Assembly: GCA_025331435.1 (NCBI GenBank)
Contig: JAIWNI010000012.1
Span: 62,001 to 126,000 of the forward strand
From: Choanephora cucurbitarum
Lineage: Eukaryota; Mucoromycota; Mucoromycetes; Mucorales; Choanephoraceae
Direction of reading: 5' to 3'
DNA length: 64,000 nt
In this document: piece after piece, positions 34,409-46,771 of the stretch
How the letters are laid out: each line of letters opens with the position of its first letter
Numbering within the stretch: the stretch's first letter is position 1
Position numbers and translations under genes: made by a program
Notes under the pieces: generated by a model
The model's input: only the letters and a program-made list of their open reading frames with translations
Databases searched by the model: none
What the model was told of the DNA's origin: nothing

Positions 34409-36984
34409 GGTATAAAAAGAGAGAAAGTCTTGAAGGGGGTAGAAAGCTTTACAGTTTCAAGAAAGAGAGAGGTTGTGAGCTAATTTACTGAATGAAGCTT
34501 TAAGGAGAGGAAAGGGTGGCTGAAGTAACAATGAAAAGTAGAAAAAAAAAGCTGTTGCAAGTAAACACTCTCATTTGTTTATTATCAAAGCAGTAGCAAG
34601 TGACGGATTTCCAAAAACATATTGTCGGAGAACCTGCACTACTTCCAGAAATAGAATGCTTACTGAAAGAAACAGAAGAAAAAACATTCAAATTGCATTA
34701 ACAAATGAAATAATGATTACACAACTGAGAAACAATATTAGAGAGGTAATACTGAGCTACATTGCTGGTAGAATTCACAGTGGTCTTCATATTTGGCTCT
34801 AATGTTAATATTTCTTCTTGCCTTCCCGGTGTCTTACTGTTTGCTTATGTAATAATCGTTTGGCTGATATGTGTATCACACATGCAACTGTTACAGTCTG
34901 TCAACTCTATTTTCTTGTTATTTCATATAACATATTAGAAGAAAAAAAGAGTTCAATATCTTTTCTTGACAAGTACGTTGCTCCTTCACTATATCTTAAC
35001 TTAATTCGTCAGAAGCCAAGTAGGCTGTCTTGATTAAAATAGGAGCCAAAAAACAGGGAAGTCGGGTTTATGGCCTATTGACTAAACCAAGACTGTATCT
35101 ACACCTCAGCAAAACTGAACATATCAACTGGTAGCTAAAAGAAATTAGGACTTCCTCTTTGTTTGCATCATTCAACTCACCTTGATTTAGTTTGGAGATC
35201 ATAAAAGTGGAATATAATCAGTAATACTTCAAGAACAATTGCTGCCTTTGATCTTTTCGACAAGTCTTTGGTTTCCAGACGATAAAAATGTAGCCTCTTG
35301 AAGTGGCAATTCTTATAGCAAGAATTGGAATCTACTCATTTCATGTTGTTAAATGAAATTCATATGAAAAAGGCGATGTTTTGGTACAACCAGTTTGCTA
35401 ACCTACCTTGCTTTTTGTACCCATCAAAATGTGTCAATATTCTTTTTCTTCTATGGGTAGAATGCGTGCTGATCTTCAACTATTATCACAAGCTATTGGT
35501 TCTGATATCGAACGACCTGACAGAGTTAAATAAACCAATTGATGATCTCAGTTAGCAAAGCACCATACTCAATTCTTTATCTATTCGAACTATTCTATTT
35601 GTTCAAAGTATTGTCAAAGCATACGTTGTTCTGTCTTTTATTCAGCTCGCTTCCTTCCTTGTATCATGATTGGTATATACAGAGAAAGTCACCTGAGATC
35701 ATGAAATAGGACAAGTACCTTATTCCCATAACTCTATTAGATTTGTATAGCTCAACTAGACTGCAGAAGAACAGGAAGATTCTCTAGCTCTACTTGTGTA
35801 GCTTTTGTTTATGTCAATCACTGTAGAAGAACTTTGCAAACATTTCATGATGAGAATATTTATGAAGACCTGCTCATTCCGACAGCATTACTAAAATCAA
35901 TGTCTTAAATTTCTATGATTAATAATCATTACAAGCGCCTAATCTATCTACGATTGATATTAAAATGGAACTTTGACGAGTAAAGTCATATCCAGACGGT
36001 TTGGCCAAATTCACTTCAATATAATTTCCTTATTAGACCTCGCTTTTTGACCTCACCCAATCATTTGTCTGAGGTGACTGTAGGCCCCCCCTTTCAAAAA
36101 AAATTCTGGTCTACAGAGCAAGAATACATGTATCTGGGAGCTAGGCTTAAATATAGGCTGTATAGCTAGCTTGGACTTTGGATCCTTCTGCTGTCTAATG
36201 TTTGACTATGTCTACTGCAAGTACTTTGATTTATCGTTGCACTAAATACGAAGAAAACCTAGTTCTATGGCGTTTTGACAAAAATAGTTGTCACTTTCAT
36301 AAAACTGATTGCCCCAAAGGCAAAAACAATAAATAGAATAGAAAAAGATCGCTGACAGTCAACAAAAAGCATTGGTGATACGGTAAGCTTTTTATTCTAC
36401 AAATTAAATTTGCAAAAAAAGGAGGATTTCTTAAGGAATACATGATAATCTGGCTGTTTATACAAATGTATGTGTTTGTGTACATAGGGTATGAAGTAAT
36501 GGAAGAAAAAAGCAAGGTAATCAAAATTCAAGAGAAGTTTTTACCTTTTTGGGTTTGCGGGTGTTAGTGATTGTGTTCATTTTGTGAATATTTGGTGAGG
36601 GTATTTTGCGCTTGAGAGAATTTGTCTTGTCCTTCTTCGTAACACAAAAGAGCTCATAAAGATTGACCAAGCGTTTAATATCATTCAATTTCATTATGAA
36701 ACCAGGTTACTCAAGGATTGATTTGGGAACTTCAATAAAATTAGCTTCAAAGGCAGAGTGATGTAAAGATCTAATCTGGTGCCATTCAGAATATATACTA
36801 ATGAATGATGCATATGAAGCCTACTTGCAATATTTTATAAATATTGGCGTTAATGAATAAACCAGAAGTGAGCCTTATTCAATGAATACCTCCAACCTTT
36901 CATCCATTAGCCTTGATAGATGGTTCTAGAGTCTTGTTTCCTTTGATTTCGGCTGAATTATATAGCTTTGAAGATGACCGCAGT
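34409..36984. other. Gene-poor region at the left flank of the transposon zone
   Basis: About 2.6 kb with only short open frames. The left 150 bp is the TBC promoter side. Sequence around 36020-36110 (with a C-run and CCTCA repeats) and beyond may be old transposon DNA, but no protein motif survives that I can name. Confidence 0.35.
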
Positions 36985-37335
36985 TAATCAAGATTCACCT
37001 TCAAGCCTGGATCTCGTTTTCTCATGGGATACTTGGCAAAGTACACAGTCCTCATTTTTCTCTGAAGATTAGCCTTGGCGTCAATAATTTTGTCAAGTTG
37101 TTCAATATATCAAAACCCTTCAAAGTCACTGAGAGTGTCGATCTCACTCTTACGCTCGATTAGACGGTTTCTTAGATAAGCTCAGACATTTTCAATTGGG
37201 TTGAGGTGTGGTATTTGTAATGACCATTTATCAAAGGTGCTCGTCATAGTCTTTATCTCGAACCACCTGGAGCATGTTCCTACATGGCATGGAACATTGT
37301 CTTCCTGCAATATGTAGTCAATGCTGGTTCCTCGA
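36985..37335 (-). pseudogene. Tc1/mariner transposase fossil (C-terminal part)
   Basis: On the minus strand from about 37335 down to 36988 the sequence reads YILQEDNVPCHVGTC then HLNPIENV and, after stop codons, AYLRNRLIERKSEIDTL and AKYPMRKRDPGLKVNLD. QEDN.P.H and LNPIENV are the second Asp and the third catalytic region of Tc1-type DDE transposases. At least two in-frame stops occur (after ENV and after DFEGF), and the N-terminal half is missing, so the copy is dead. It abuts the DIRS-like remnant on its right. Confidence 0.8.
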
Positions 37336-37409
37336 CTTATTTGGGTTTGTTTTGTGATTCTTAGTTTTATTTAACAACAAAATGATGGGCTCGTTCACTG
37401 AATATACCT

Positions 37410-39383
37410 CTCAGTATGTACTTAGACTACCTAATCACCGTTTCTTCCAAGGAAAAAGCCAAATAGCACAGATCGCTGGTTCTTAAACAAGCTTCGGGAA
37501 ATCGGCTGGCTTGTCAACTTGAAGAAGTCCGTCCTCGAACCAACACAGATGTTAGAACACCTAGGTTTCGTGCTGAACACAATGAACATAACGACCAAAC
37601 TTTCGGCCAGGAAGTTGTGCGATTTGGAGTGATCAACAAGGCAGGTACTTCGTCATTCTGTCTACCCCCCTCGGGTCATCATGAGTCCTACAATGCAAAT
37701 TTAATCGGCCACATTTGCTCTTGTTCCTGCTCGACTGTACACTTGATGTCTATTGCAGTTAACAGTCGCCACTGTTCAAAACAAGAAGGATTGGAATGTG
37801 CCTGTTGTATTACCACCTGTCTGTATAAAGGAGTTGGAATGGTGGAAGGCCAATTTTCATCTTTGGAATGGTCGCAGCATGTTACCTCAGACGCCCGAAC
37901 AGACCATCTATGTCGATGCTAGCGAAACGGGCTGGGGCTACTTTGCACCCATCGTGAACAGGGCACTGTTTCTGGCGCACGGCTACTAGACGCACGAGGA
38001 GGCCAGAATATACATCAACTGGAGGAAGTTGAAGGCAGCTCAACTGGCTCCTCAAACCTTCCCAGGATTGATAAATATGACTGTGATGATCCGGACAGAC
38101 AACACGACATCACTGTTGTACATCAACAAACAAGGCGAAGCCATATCCTTGCCTCTTCTTCAGCTAGCCATTCATCTATAGAAGTGGTGTCTTCAACGAG
38201 GGATTCTTCTGATTGCTCAATACACACCGGGAGTGTACAATCAAACAGCCGATTACGAGTCTCGCCGATTCTTCCTCAAAAATCAACGGCAAATCCATCC
38301 TTGAATCTTCAAGTGTCTGGATATGCATTTGGGCCCATATCCCTTTGACGCTATATTCATTACATAATCCGAGCTGGAAGCTCTCCGCGTGACGGCTATC
38401 AGGTCTAGTTTCAATGCCTCTAATACATTCAACACCTCTACTAAAGAGTTTATGGCTGGATCACTCCTCGCTGATACTGCTACCAACCAATCTTATATGC
38501 CTGCTCATCATCTGCAGATCGACGTCAGAAATTTCTATGCCAATGATCTGATCACTTTCCTGAATGATCTTCAACGTCTTAAGAAATATCAGGTGGCTAC
38601 GCTTCTTCTGGCTCGTTCAGCGGTCACCCGTTTCCATATTGATCCTCATTTCATTTCTTCCTGTGGCAATATCAGTTAATACTTAAACAGATTGGAGTCG
38701 TTAGTGCCTCTCTGTCGGCCAACTATCGATCTGACTCCCACTTTCAATGCCTTGCGATTTGAAGGCCCTGCTACCATGACTTTTGCTTCCCTTGCAGCGG
38801 AAACTTGCTTCCTTGCTGGCCTTCGTATGCTTTTTTAAGGTCGTCGGATCTGGATCGAATCCCCCTTTAATCCCATCGCTGTACAGAATAACCAAATCAT
38901 AACCTTTGATGTCTTCAGTTTCAAAGAAAACGAGGCCATCATCGAACCATCAAGTCCTTCTCTGTCAAAGCGCATACCGGTCCTCGCTTGTGTTCTGTCG
39001 CTGCTTATCAAGCTCTGGTAACTCTTCGCGCAAAACAACATTCTTTCTGTTCGGCTCTTTTTGTAAACACTATTTCACCCTCTTCTTCTCTGGCTACTCG
39101 TACCATTGGGGCTTGGCTGAAACACTACAAGCGGTTATCTACCACGGATGTTCGGGTTTCTGTTTGTTCACCTGCTTCCTCCTTGGCTCTCCATGCTGGT
39201 ATCCTCGAAGAAGATATTGTTATCACGAGTAATTGGTCCGGGCCCCAGGTGTTCGAAAACCACTATCTACGCGAACAGATGAGCAAGTTAGAATTCACCA
39301 ATTCTCTTTTGTCCGGTTCTACTGAGAATATCAAAGTAGATGAACAATTTTTTGATGCGGTTGAATCTATTAACTCTGAATAA
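37410..39383 (+). pseudogene. DIRS-like retrotransposon remnant (RT, RNase H, tyrosine recombinase)
   Basis: About 2 kb of GC-richer sequence with broken frames in one direction. At the left the RT core appears as YLDYLITVSSKEKA (YxDD changed to YLDY), then GWLVNLKKSVLEP and LEHLGFVLN. Next comes the RNase H-like part: TIYVDASETGWGYFAP (about 37903-37950) and MIRTDNTTSLLYINKQG. From about 38390 the frame moves into a tyrosine-recombinase region (SFNASNTFNTSTKEFMAG, SLALHAGILEEDIV, SNWSGPQVFENHYLRE, about 39000-39300). RT-RNase H followed by a YR recombinase is the DIRS order. Several in-frame stops (after 37989, near 38178 and 38679) and frame changes show it is inactive. No intact gag precedes it. 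Confidence 0.8.
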
Positions 39384-39389
39384 GCGCAT

Positions 39390-39600
39390 ATTACACAGTC
39401 TTGTTTTGTATTCGTGGTCTCAACAAATTCTGAAAGAACTTGTTTCGACACTCAGAATTACCTTTTAGACAAAACAAGACTGTGTAATAGGCCCGCTAAT
39501 CAGATCAAAATTACAATCAGAATAGAATTTTATTATATTTTGGCTGACATTAAAACAAAAAAAGATTAAGCACATATCGTACAGTCTTGTTTTGTTTTCT
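39390..39600. repeat. Inverted and direct repeats at the 3' end of the DIRS-like remnant
   Basis: ATTACACAGTCTTGTTTTGT at 39390-39409 has a perfect 20-bp inverted partner at 39469-39488. A third, direct copy of the same core (ACAGTCTTGTTTTGT) starts at 39581, each preceded by a related GCGCATAT/GCACATAT. Such nested terminal and internal complementary repeats are what DIRS elements use instead of LTRs. Confidence 0.65.
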
Positions 39601-40044
39601 AATTGTCTAAAAGGCAAGAGGTATCTTTTATGTATAAATATACTCTTTTGAATGGTTCTGACTATTTATAGGCAATTTCTTCTATTTTGTTTTTTTTTGT
39701 GGTAACACCATCTTATAAAGCAATGACTATACCAACACAAGCTTTACCCTTTATTGCCTTTTCTCCTCTCTCTCTCTTCTTGTTTCAAGAGTAAGATGGG
39801 TTAGATAGGTACGAAAGTACATGCCGTCTTCTTGTTTTCTCTTTCTATTTACCTCTCCACTTTAAATAGCGTGTGTGTGGGTGTGTGTGACTGATTTTGT
39901 GGAAATGTTTCCCTGGTTTCTTAAAGCTGAAAATCTACTATATTTGGTAAAATGATTTTTTTTCTTATTTCCCTTTTTCTTTCTTTCTTTCTTTTTTGTT
40001 ACCACAACTATCTATTCCTCTTTCTTTTTGTTACTTAAGACACC
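39601..40044. other. Promoter region of the AT-hook gene
   Basis: About 440 bp with a GTGTGTGTGGGTGTGTGTG microsatellite (about 39870-39890) and TTTCTTTC runs just before the ATG at 40045. No gene. Confidence 0.4.
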
Positions 40045-41121
40045 ATGTCCCAACCTATTAAGGTCTACCTTCATCCCCCTTCACCCACCACTAGTCTGAT
40101 ATGTACATTGCCCTCTGTAAAATCATTATTTCCAGAACCTATGGATGAAGATGAAAGTGCTACAAATGTTAAGGGTGAGCATATGTCTCCAATACAACAA
40201 CAACAGCAATTGCCTAGTATTCGAGTGACTGAGGATACAGACAGTCCTCTTGATACTAACCATCGTCGATTGAGCTTCAGTAATAAACTAGATACGATTG
40301 AACCACAGCTAGATTCGTTGTCAATCTCTACTTCACCTTATCAACAAAGCCCTATCATGACCTTTTCTTCTCCATCTTCTACTACATCTTCTATAGTTGG
40401 CTCACCACTCATTTCACCTATCAGTGATGGTCCTTTTCTCTTACCGCCACCTGATCATAATACATTGCGTCGTTGTCGTTCTGTATCTAATTCTTCAGTT
40501 GCTTCATCTCCTACACAATCACCTTATGCATCTTTCTCATTTCGTTCTTTATCGGAACCTCCTACTTTGAATTTGCCGCCATCATCGTCATCATCTTGTA
40601 CAGAAGATGAAAATGATATAGTACTGGATGAAGACAATGAAAACAAGAAGAAGAAAAAGAAAAATCGAGTGGAAGAGTGCCATCCTATTTTTGGACCCAA
40701 GCGAAAACGTGGTAGACCACCAAATGCTTCTCGACCTGAAATGCAAGCAGACAGTAACTTTACATTCGTGAAGCCGACTGTTTGGGATGTCAAGCAACAA
40801 AACCATCAGGAAGAACCACATTCGATATCTCATGCTTCAAATACCCCACATTTTGCCGAAAGCACTGTCTTGTCGGAAGGTATCAATACTTTTACTGCAA
40901 CCAATATGGATATGGCACTCAATATACCCAAGAAAAAGCGCGGAAGAAAGCCAAAGAAACAACTGGCAGGTAACTCTTGCTTTGTCTGGCGTGATTTAAC
41001 TGCCCCTCGTGGGGCTAACAAAAAGACACACTTATCCAAGAGCAAAAAGCAGGAAAATAGCAGTAGTCATTATGATCAATTCAATTCTTCAGAAATCAAA
41101 GTGCTTGATAATAAACAATAA
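40045..41121 (+). CDS. AT-hook nuclear protein
   Basis: A single-exon frame of 358 residues. Two AT-hooks are clear: KRKRGRPP (about residue 224) and KKKRGRKPKK (about 305), each with a GRP/GRK core for minor-groove binding. Between and before them are Ser/Pro-rich disordered stretches, a short Gln run and a basic run (KKKKKK) that can serve as nuclear localisation. The segment NSCFVWRDLTAPRG near the C-terminus is the only folded-looking part. It is probably a chromatin-associated or transcriptional protein; no DNA-binding domain other than the hooks is visible, and I do not recognise a named orthologue. It is convergent with KOG1, whose stop lies 276 bp away. Confidence 0.85.
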   Translation: MSQPIKVYLHPPSPTTSLICTLPSVKSLFPEPMDEDESATNVKGEHMSPIQQQQQLPSIRVTEDTDSPLDTNHRRLSFSNKLDTIEPQLDSLSISTSPYQQSPIMTFSSPSSTTSSIVGSPLISPISDGPFLLPPPDHNTLRRCRSVSNSSVASSPTQSPYASFSFRSLSEPPTLNLPPSSSSSCTEDENDIVLDEDNENKKKKKKNRVEECHPIFGPKRKRGRPPNASRPEMQADSNFTFVKPTVWDVKQQNHQEEPHSISHASNTPHFAESTVLSEGINTFTATNMDMALNIPKKKRGRKPKKQLAGNSCFVWRDLTAPRGANKKTHLSKSKKQENSSSHYDQFNSSEIKVLDNKQ

Positions 41122-41397
41122 ACTTTGCTCTACTTCTTGACAGCCTCTCCCCCCCCCCCTTTTTTTTTTCTATTAAGAGCATTAGTTTGATTTATCAGCA
41201 TTCCTGTATTTATAAGAAAGGGCTTATTTTAGTCCGTGCGTTCATTCTATAGCATTTCCTTTCTTTTTTAACAGATGAAAATGATGGTTTCTATGTATAT
41301 TGTATGAAGCAGAATTATATATAAAGAAAATGAGAAAATAAATATTATATGAAAATAATCCCTGAAATGATCAACTATATCATTTTTCCTTTTTTTT

Positions 41398-44300
41398 TTA
41401 ATGAGCAGAGTATAGCTATATAAAGGAGAAGTTAAATATAAATAGGATTCATTAAAAGGAAAATTCTCGACTTACAGTAATATAACCATCATTTCCACTT
41501 GCTGCCATAAGCATGAGATTAGGATGTAATGTAAGGGCGCGTGTAGAAGATGTCTTTTGGCCCAAGAAACCAGAAGCAGGACGAATGGTTGAAAGTCTAT
41601 TACCATCCATATTCCATACTTTAATGACTTGATCATCACCAGCACTATTATAAGAGAAGTTTAGTAAAGCTTATTGATTTCATTCAATTCTCTTTTCTTA
41701 CCTTGCAATGACACTACTATGATCATGTACAGAGAATGAAGTCATTTCGTTATGTCGATGGGCTTCAATTGTTCTTAATGATTGAGATTCACGAATATCC
41801 CAAATCTTGATATCACCTTCAAAGCCACCTGAAACAAGCTCACGATAACCTTCTCGCTGTAAATGAATGCCTGTAATCCATGCCTTGTGTTCTTCCCATT
41901 TCTTGACACGACTAAGTAAAGAAGATTAAGATCATGACTCATCTCGCATTCTTAAGAGAAAACTCACGCTTTGTCAGGGCTTAAACGACGATCATAAACA
42001 CCGATGGAACCATCGCCAAAGCCTGCGATAATAATATTACCATTCACTTGATCACTTGTGATACTTGTCACACAACCCATAGATTGAGTGGGAATATCCT
42101 ATTCATATCATGCAACAAAACAGAAGCGGAAATAAAATTAAGTCTAAGGTTCAGTAGAGACCTGGATAAACCTTACCATCACAGGCATTTCTTGGTGTAC
42201 ATCCCATACTTTTACCACACGCGCATCACCACCTGTAAACAATAAGCCTCTTGCTTGATGCCACTCAGTCACAAGTCCACTCTGTCTTGAATTGCTCTTT
42301 TCCATATCTTTTAAGGCTCGCCATGAACTGATTAAGACAGCTTGTTCTTGGTCACTACCATCATAATTCTTATAAACTCGAACAACGCCATCATCTAAAT
42401 AAAGTAACCGATTAGGATATATAGATATAGGTTTTCGATTCTATAATACCTGATGCGGTCAACAATAAAGCTTCGTCTTCTTCATTGATAAACTTGAGAT
42501 CTGAAATACGACTATGAACAGGATTATGATTGTCAATCACACTTAAAGGCGTGCCCGTCTTCCAGTCCCAGACACTAGGTGTAAGAGCAATCAGTACTTT
42601 TTCTTTAGCTGCTGTCTGTTTGAGAAACACTCACACTAAACAATTATAAGCATCTGCAGCTACAAGATGAGGTTCGAATTGGTGTAACAATAAAAGAGTT
42701 GCTTCTGTATCATTATACATTGAATTGATTTGTTCATCCCAACGGCTGTTCCCTGTTAAGGTCAAATGGTTCAGTTTTGTTTTGTTTAAACAGCAATCTG
42801 TTTCTCTCTTTTACCTGCCATACCCTTGGTTGTATTTGACTCTTCTAATATCTTCTCATTTCGACTTCTACGCCATTTGCGTTGGGTATATACTACACTT
42901 CCTGGTTCATCTGCTTCAGCAGCCTTATATATACGTTCTGTTAGTTACTTGTTATTTCAGCTGGTCTTATCACTTACTCTCATCTGTGGTTCAGTAAAGT
43001 ATTCACAACTCCAATCATAGAAAGTAGATAATAAAGGTAAAGTATGATCATCTGTTGTCGTACTAGACTGTCCATGCCTTGGTGAATTTTGTTTAGAGGC
43101 ATTAGAAGAGGCATGCACTGAGTTTCGATCGCTTGACTCGGCTAGAGGAGACGAAGGTGTTTGTGATTCACTGCTGGGATTACCAAAATTATAGATGGTA
43201 CGCAAAGTAGAAGCAAAGGAAACAGATCGAGTTAATTTGGTAGGACGTCTAAGTGCAGCAGCAGCCACAGCATGCGAAGAGTTTCCTGAACGGTGATGAT
43301 GATCATCATAGAACGAATGCGAGCGATCTATACTATGATGAGAAGCATTTTCTTGGGCATGGGATGAATTAGATGCAGATTCTCGAGCAAGATTAGATGC
43401 AAATTCACCAATCAGAGGTGTACTCAATAATAACAGGTTGATATGATCCACCACAGCAGCTGCAGCCTTAGCTACTTCAGGATAAGGATCCACTGACAAG
43501 TTCAAGAGAGCCTTCCAGATGACGGCATAGACAGAATCATAGCTAGAAGAACCAAAATGGCTATCAAGAGCAGCACGCCACTCGGACTGTCTTCCTCGTA
43601 TCACCTTTCCTCGATCTTCACCAAACAAGGAGCGCTGTGCTTGATCTTCTTCAATTGTTTGACTGGCAGCCGCTAAGAACTTAGAGGGACCTGCCTGATC
43701 GACAATATGTGATAAGGCCACAACAAACTCTTTACGTACCATAGGTGAACCATCTGACATCACTGTCAAAGCTGAAATGGCGATATTATGTTCAATATTG
43801 ACAATCTGTTCTGTCTTGTTGGGATCGGCTAAAAAGGTGCCCAAGGCATACATGGCAGACGCACGTACTTCTGGAACATGATCACTCAATAGAGCACAGA
43901 GCTTTTCGTGCCCATTCTCAGCAATGGCAGCTGACTTGGCTTCATTGTTGTTCATCCATACTTGAGCTAGACAGAGACAGATCCATTGTCTTAGTAATGG
44001 GTCAGGATCCTTCACATGAGCCAGACAGGCATTAATCACATTGCCTCTCAAGCAGGCCTGTTGACCCATCTTGAAGTTTGTACAAAAGACAGACAAGATA
44101 AAGGCGCTCATGGCACGGTGCTCTGATACATGTGGAATACTTAACATGGCATTGTTGGGTGTCAATATATTGATAAAGTAGGCATACCCATGATCTTTCA
44201 GTAAATCATTCTGACAGGAGCGATCAACAGCCAAGATACGAGCCCAGATAAAGACCAAGACAGGCTTGAGTTCAGCAGCAGGACTCTGTAACAGCTTCAG

Positions 44301-45988
44301 AACGTAAGGGAAAATACCGACCGAGAGGGCAGCATTGACAGCCCAGGGACCTAAATCCAAAAACCGACTGAGAAGAATCAAGGCTCTCAAACGATGGACT
44401 TGACTGAGCAAGACTTGTAACACAATCGGTAACTGTTCAGGTACCTTTGGATTGACAGCGCCTTCCGATAACCAGACCTCAAAGGCTGTCAACTGTTCTG
44501 AAAAGAATGAACTGGCCTTGTATTCATAAGCTGGACCACCTGCTTCGGCCGCCTTAAGGGCAGGCAGTTGAAAGAGACACATATCAACAGCTAAATCCCA
44601 AGCTTGCCACATGGGATGATCATGCGTCTCAGGTAAAGTAGGTGTTGACATAGGTGTACATTGATAAGATCGCATGATTCTCTCTGCCAACAAGTAATTT
44701 CTAAACATGGAGGCCACTGTCAAGTCCTGTCGAAACAGTCGCTTAAATAACTCAGGTTGGTCTTGCAAGACGCACCAAGCAATCGTGTCTGTGACAGCTG
44801 TGAAGATCCAATTAAGCTCACCTAGAGGTGTACGACGTTCTGTTGAGCGACCTGGTAACTGAAGTACCATTTCCATTGTGATGTTGGATGTCAGCAATGG
44901 ATTACGCATGACAACCCAACGAAGAGACATCTCAATGGGTGTTGTAAGGCATGCTGTAAACACATCGGCTGGTAAATCGGGGTTCATAGGCAGTGTCTCT
45001 GTAGGACCACATGCAGCCAATTGAATGCTATCCTTCCATGAAACTTGAGTTGCATCTGTCTGATGCTGTTGTTGCTGTTGTTGCTGTTGTTGTTGTTGTA
45101 AGCGTTGTGCTTCTGAATCTCTTTGTTCAGCAAATCGATTGAAGGCATGAATGATATTACCAGCAGCCGAACAATCCCAGACATAGATAACAGGTGAACC
45201 TAACCAAGATTGAAGATCAAATAGAGAGACAGGAATATATTGAGTATAGTTTCGATTGAATACCCAGATCTCTCCACTGGTGGTGGGTTTAGGCACACCA
45301 TGGCCATTGTAGTGAAACAAGATGCGTTCCTCCTTTGCGTTACGTCGCATTTGACAACAGACTTTTTTCGTTTCTTCCACTGAGGGATCGAGTGATAGCT
45401 TGAAGCGAGTACGTCCGTTGATCGTCTCATACTGGTTATGTAAGTTCTTTCCAATAGCTTCTAATGACTTTTGTGGCACAAGCAAGAAAGGGTCGATCCA
45501 ACACTCTAATTTCGCACAAGGATTTGTCTTGACGACATCTGGTGGATCTGTGCCGATGTTGAGGCAGACGACAAGAAGACCTAAACAATGAAAATGAGAG
45601 TGATTAGAAACAAAAGGCGTATCTACTCTACACATAGTGACCTGATACAGTTTTGATTCTCTCTCGTAGTCTCTACAAATATTTTTTTTTGCATATCAAT
45701 AAATTAAGCACAACGATGAAGTGTATGATTTACCCAATCTTTTAGAGCATTTCGAGCAGTCGTGCTAGACTTTGTAGTTGTGTCATGTCTCTTTTCTGAA
45801 AAGTAGAGAAAGCGAATGATGTCTTCTTCATAGAATTCCTGGTCGAAACCATGTCGTATCTGACTCGAACTATGGTTAGCGGCTCTTTCTGTTTCTGCCA
45901 AGTCGTTTCTATGCTCTCCGTTAACAAGCGTGGAAGAAGTGCTTCGAGCATCTTCGTTGTTCGGATCTGCCTGTGTTGCAGCAACCAT
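41398..45988 (-). CDS. KOG1: TORC1 subunit Kog1/Raptor
   Basis: Eleven exons (45988-45734, 45672-45642, 45580-42978, 42923-42815, 42752-42635, 42574-42450, 42394-42177, 42098-41968, 41911-41702, 41644-41476, 41415-41398) encode 1328 residues. The raptor N-terminal caspase-like domain (about 80-290) shows RLRERIKTVSG, CLNIGTDPPDVVKTNPC, ECWIDP and FHYNGHGVPKP. A Gln/His run (about residues 254-266) interrupts it. HEAT repeats follow (about 300-750: LLRQWICLCLAQVW, VRASAMYALG), then a Ser-rich linker and C-terminal WD40 repeats (VVRVYKNYDG, DIKIWDIRE, VIKVWNMDGNRLS). The last exon is 18 nt, ending YITLYSAH. Kog1 presents substrates to TOR kinase in nutrient-responsive TORC1. Confidence 0.97.
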
Positions 45989-46771
45989 ACTTCGATAATA
46001 ATAGCAAAAGAAAAAGAAAAGAGATGGTATAAATGGAGTTTTAAATTTTGTAAGATTGAAAAAAAAAAAGAAAGTTTCATCTCTCTTTTATCAGTTTATG
46101 CAGATCCTGAATAGACGTGTTATAAACGTCTTTGATAATTTATCAAAAGAAACCACCTAAAAAAAAAATACAATATCCAGTACATTAGTCGTTTGACTTA
46201 AGAGTATGCTCAAAATAAGACACTCTTAAATAAAGTGACTATTGTATCTTGAAGACACACTAAACGTGCTAGTACTTTTCATTTACTTTGTTTTGATATA
46301 TTCTTATGCTAGCTTTGATATTGAAAGTATAAAGCAATTGCCAAAAAAAAAACGATTTACAGGAAATTAGTTTATACTACTCACAAGTATGCTTCCATTT
46401 TCAAGAGAATAGCTCGAGAGTTATTCAACTGTAGTTACTTGTATAGTGCGTCTTCATTTCTTAGTGATCGTTTGCAATTTAGAGAAGTTCTTTAAAGAGA
46501 TAACTCATGCTGTTACAGTATGGTGCTTTTAACAACACAATAGGAGCAACAAGTATAACAATAGGATCAGGCAGTTAGTAGAGAGTTTTAAGATATGGGA
46601 GCTTTAGATGCATATTACCCCTTAATTTTTCATTTCTCGGGAAGTCAAACTGCTGCATCCGTTATTAGTAAACCCCCTCCTGCCAATGAAATCAAATAAC
46701 TTTCATATTAGATGAAAGCTCTTTCTTTCTTTAACTTATCGATAACTTGTCAAATTTCTAACTGCAAATAA
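45989..46771. other. Intergenic region between KOG1 and the 46.8-kb gene
   Basis: About 780 bp between divergent genes, with one short MITE (46183-46244). No other element is seen. Confidence 0.4.
46183..46244. mobile_element. MITE copy 2, pogo/Tc1-mariner-like terminal repeats
   Basis: A 62-bp minimal element flanked by TA (46181-46182, 46245-46246). Left end CATTAGTCGTTTGACTTAAGAGT; right end inverse ACTCTTAAATAAAGTGACTATTG. It is almost only terminal repeats with a short spacer, and matches the ends of the copies at 12616 and 58771. Confidence 0.7.
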
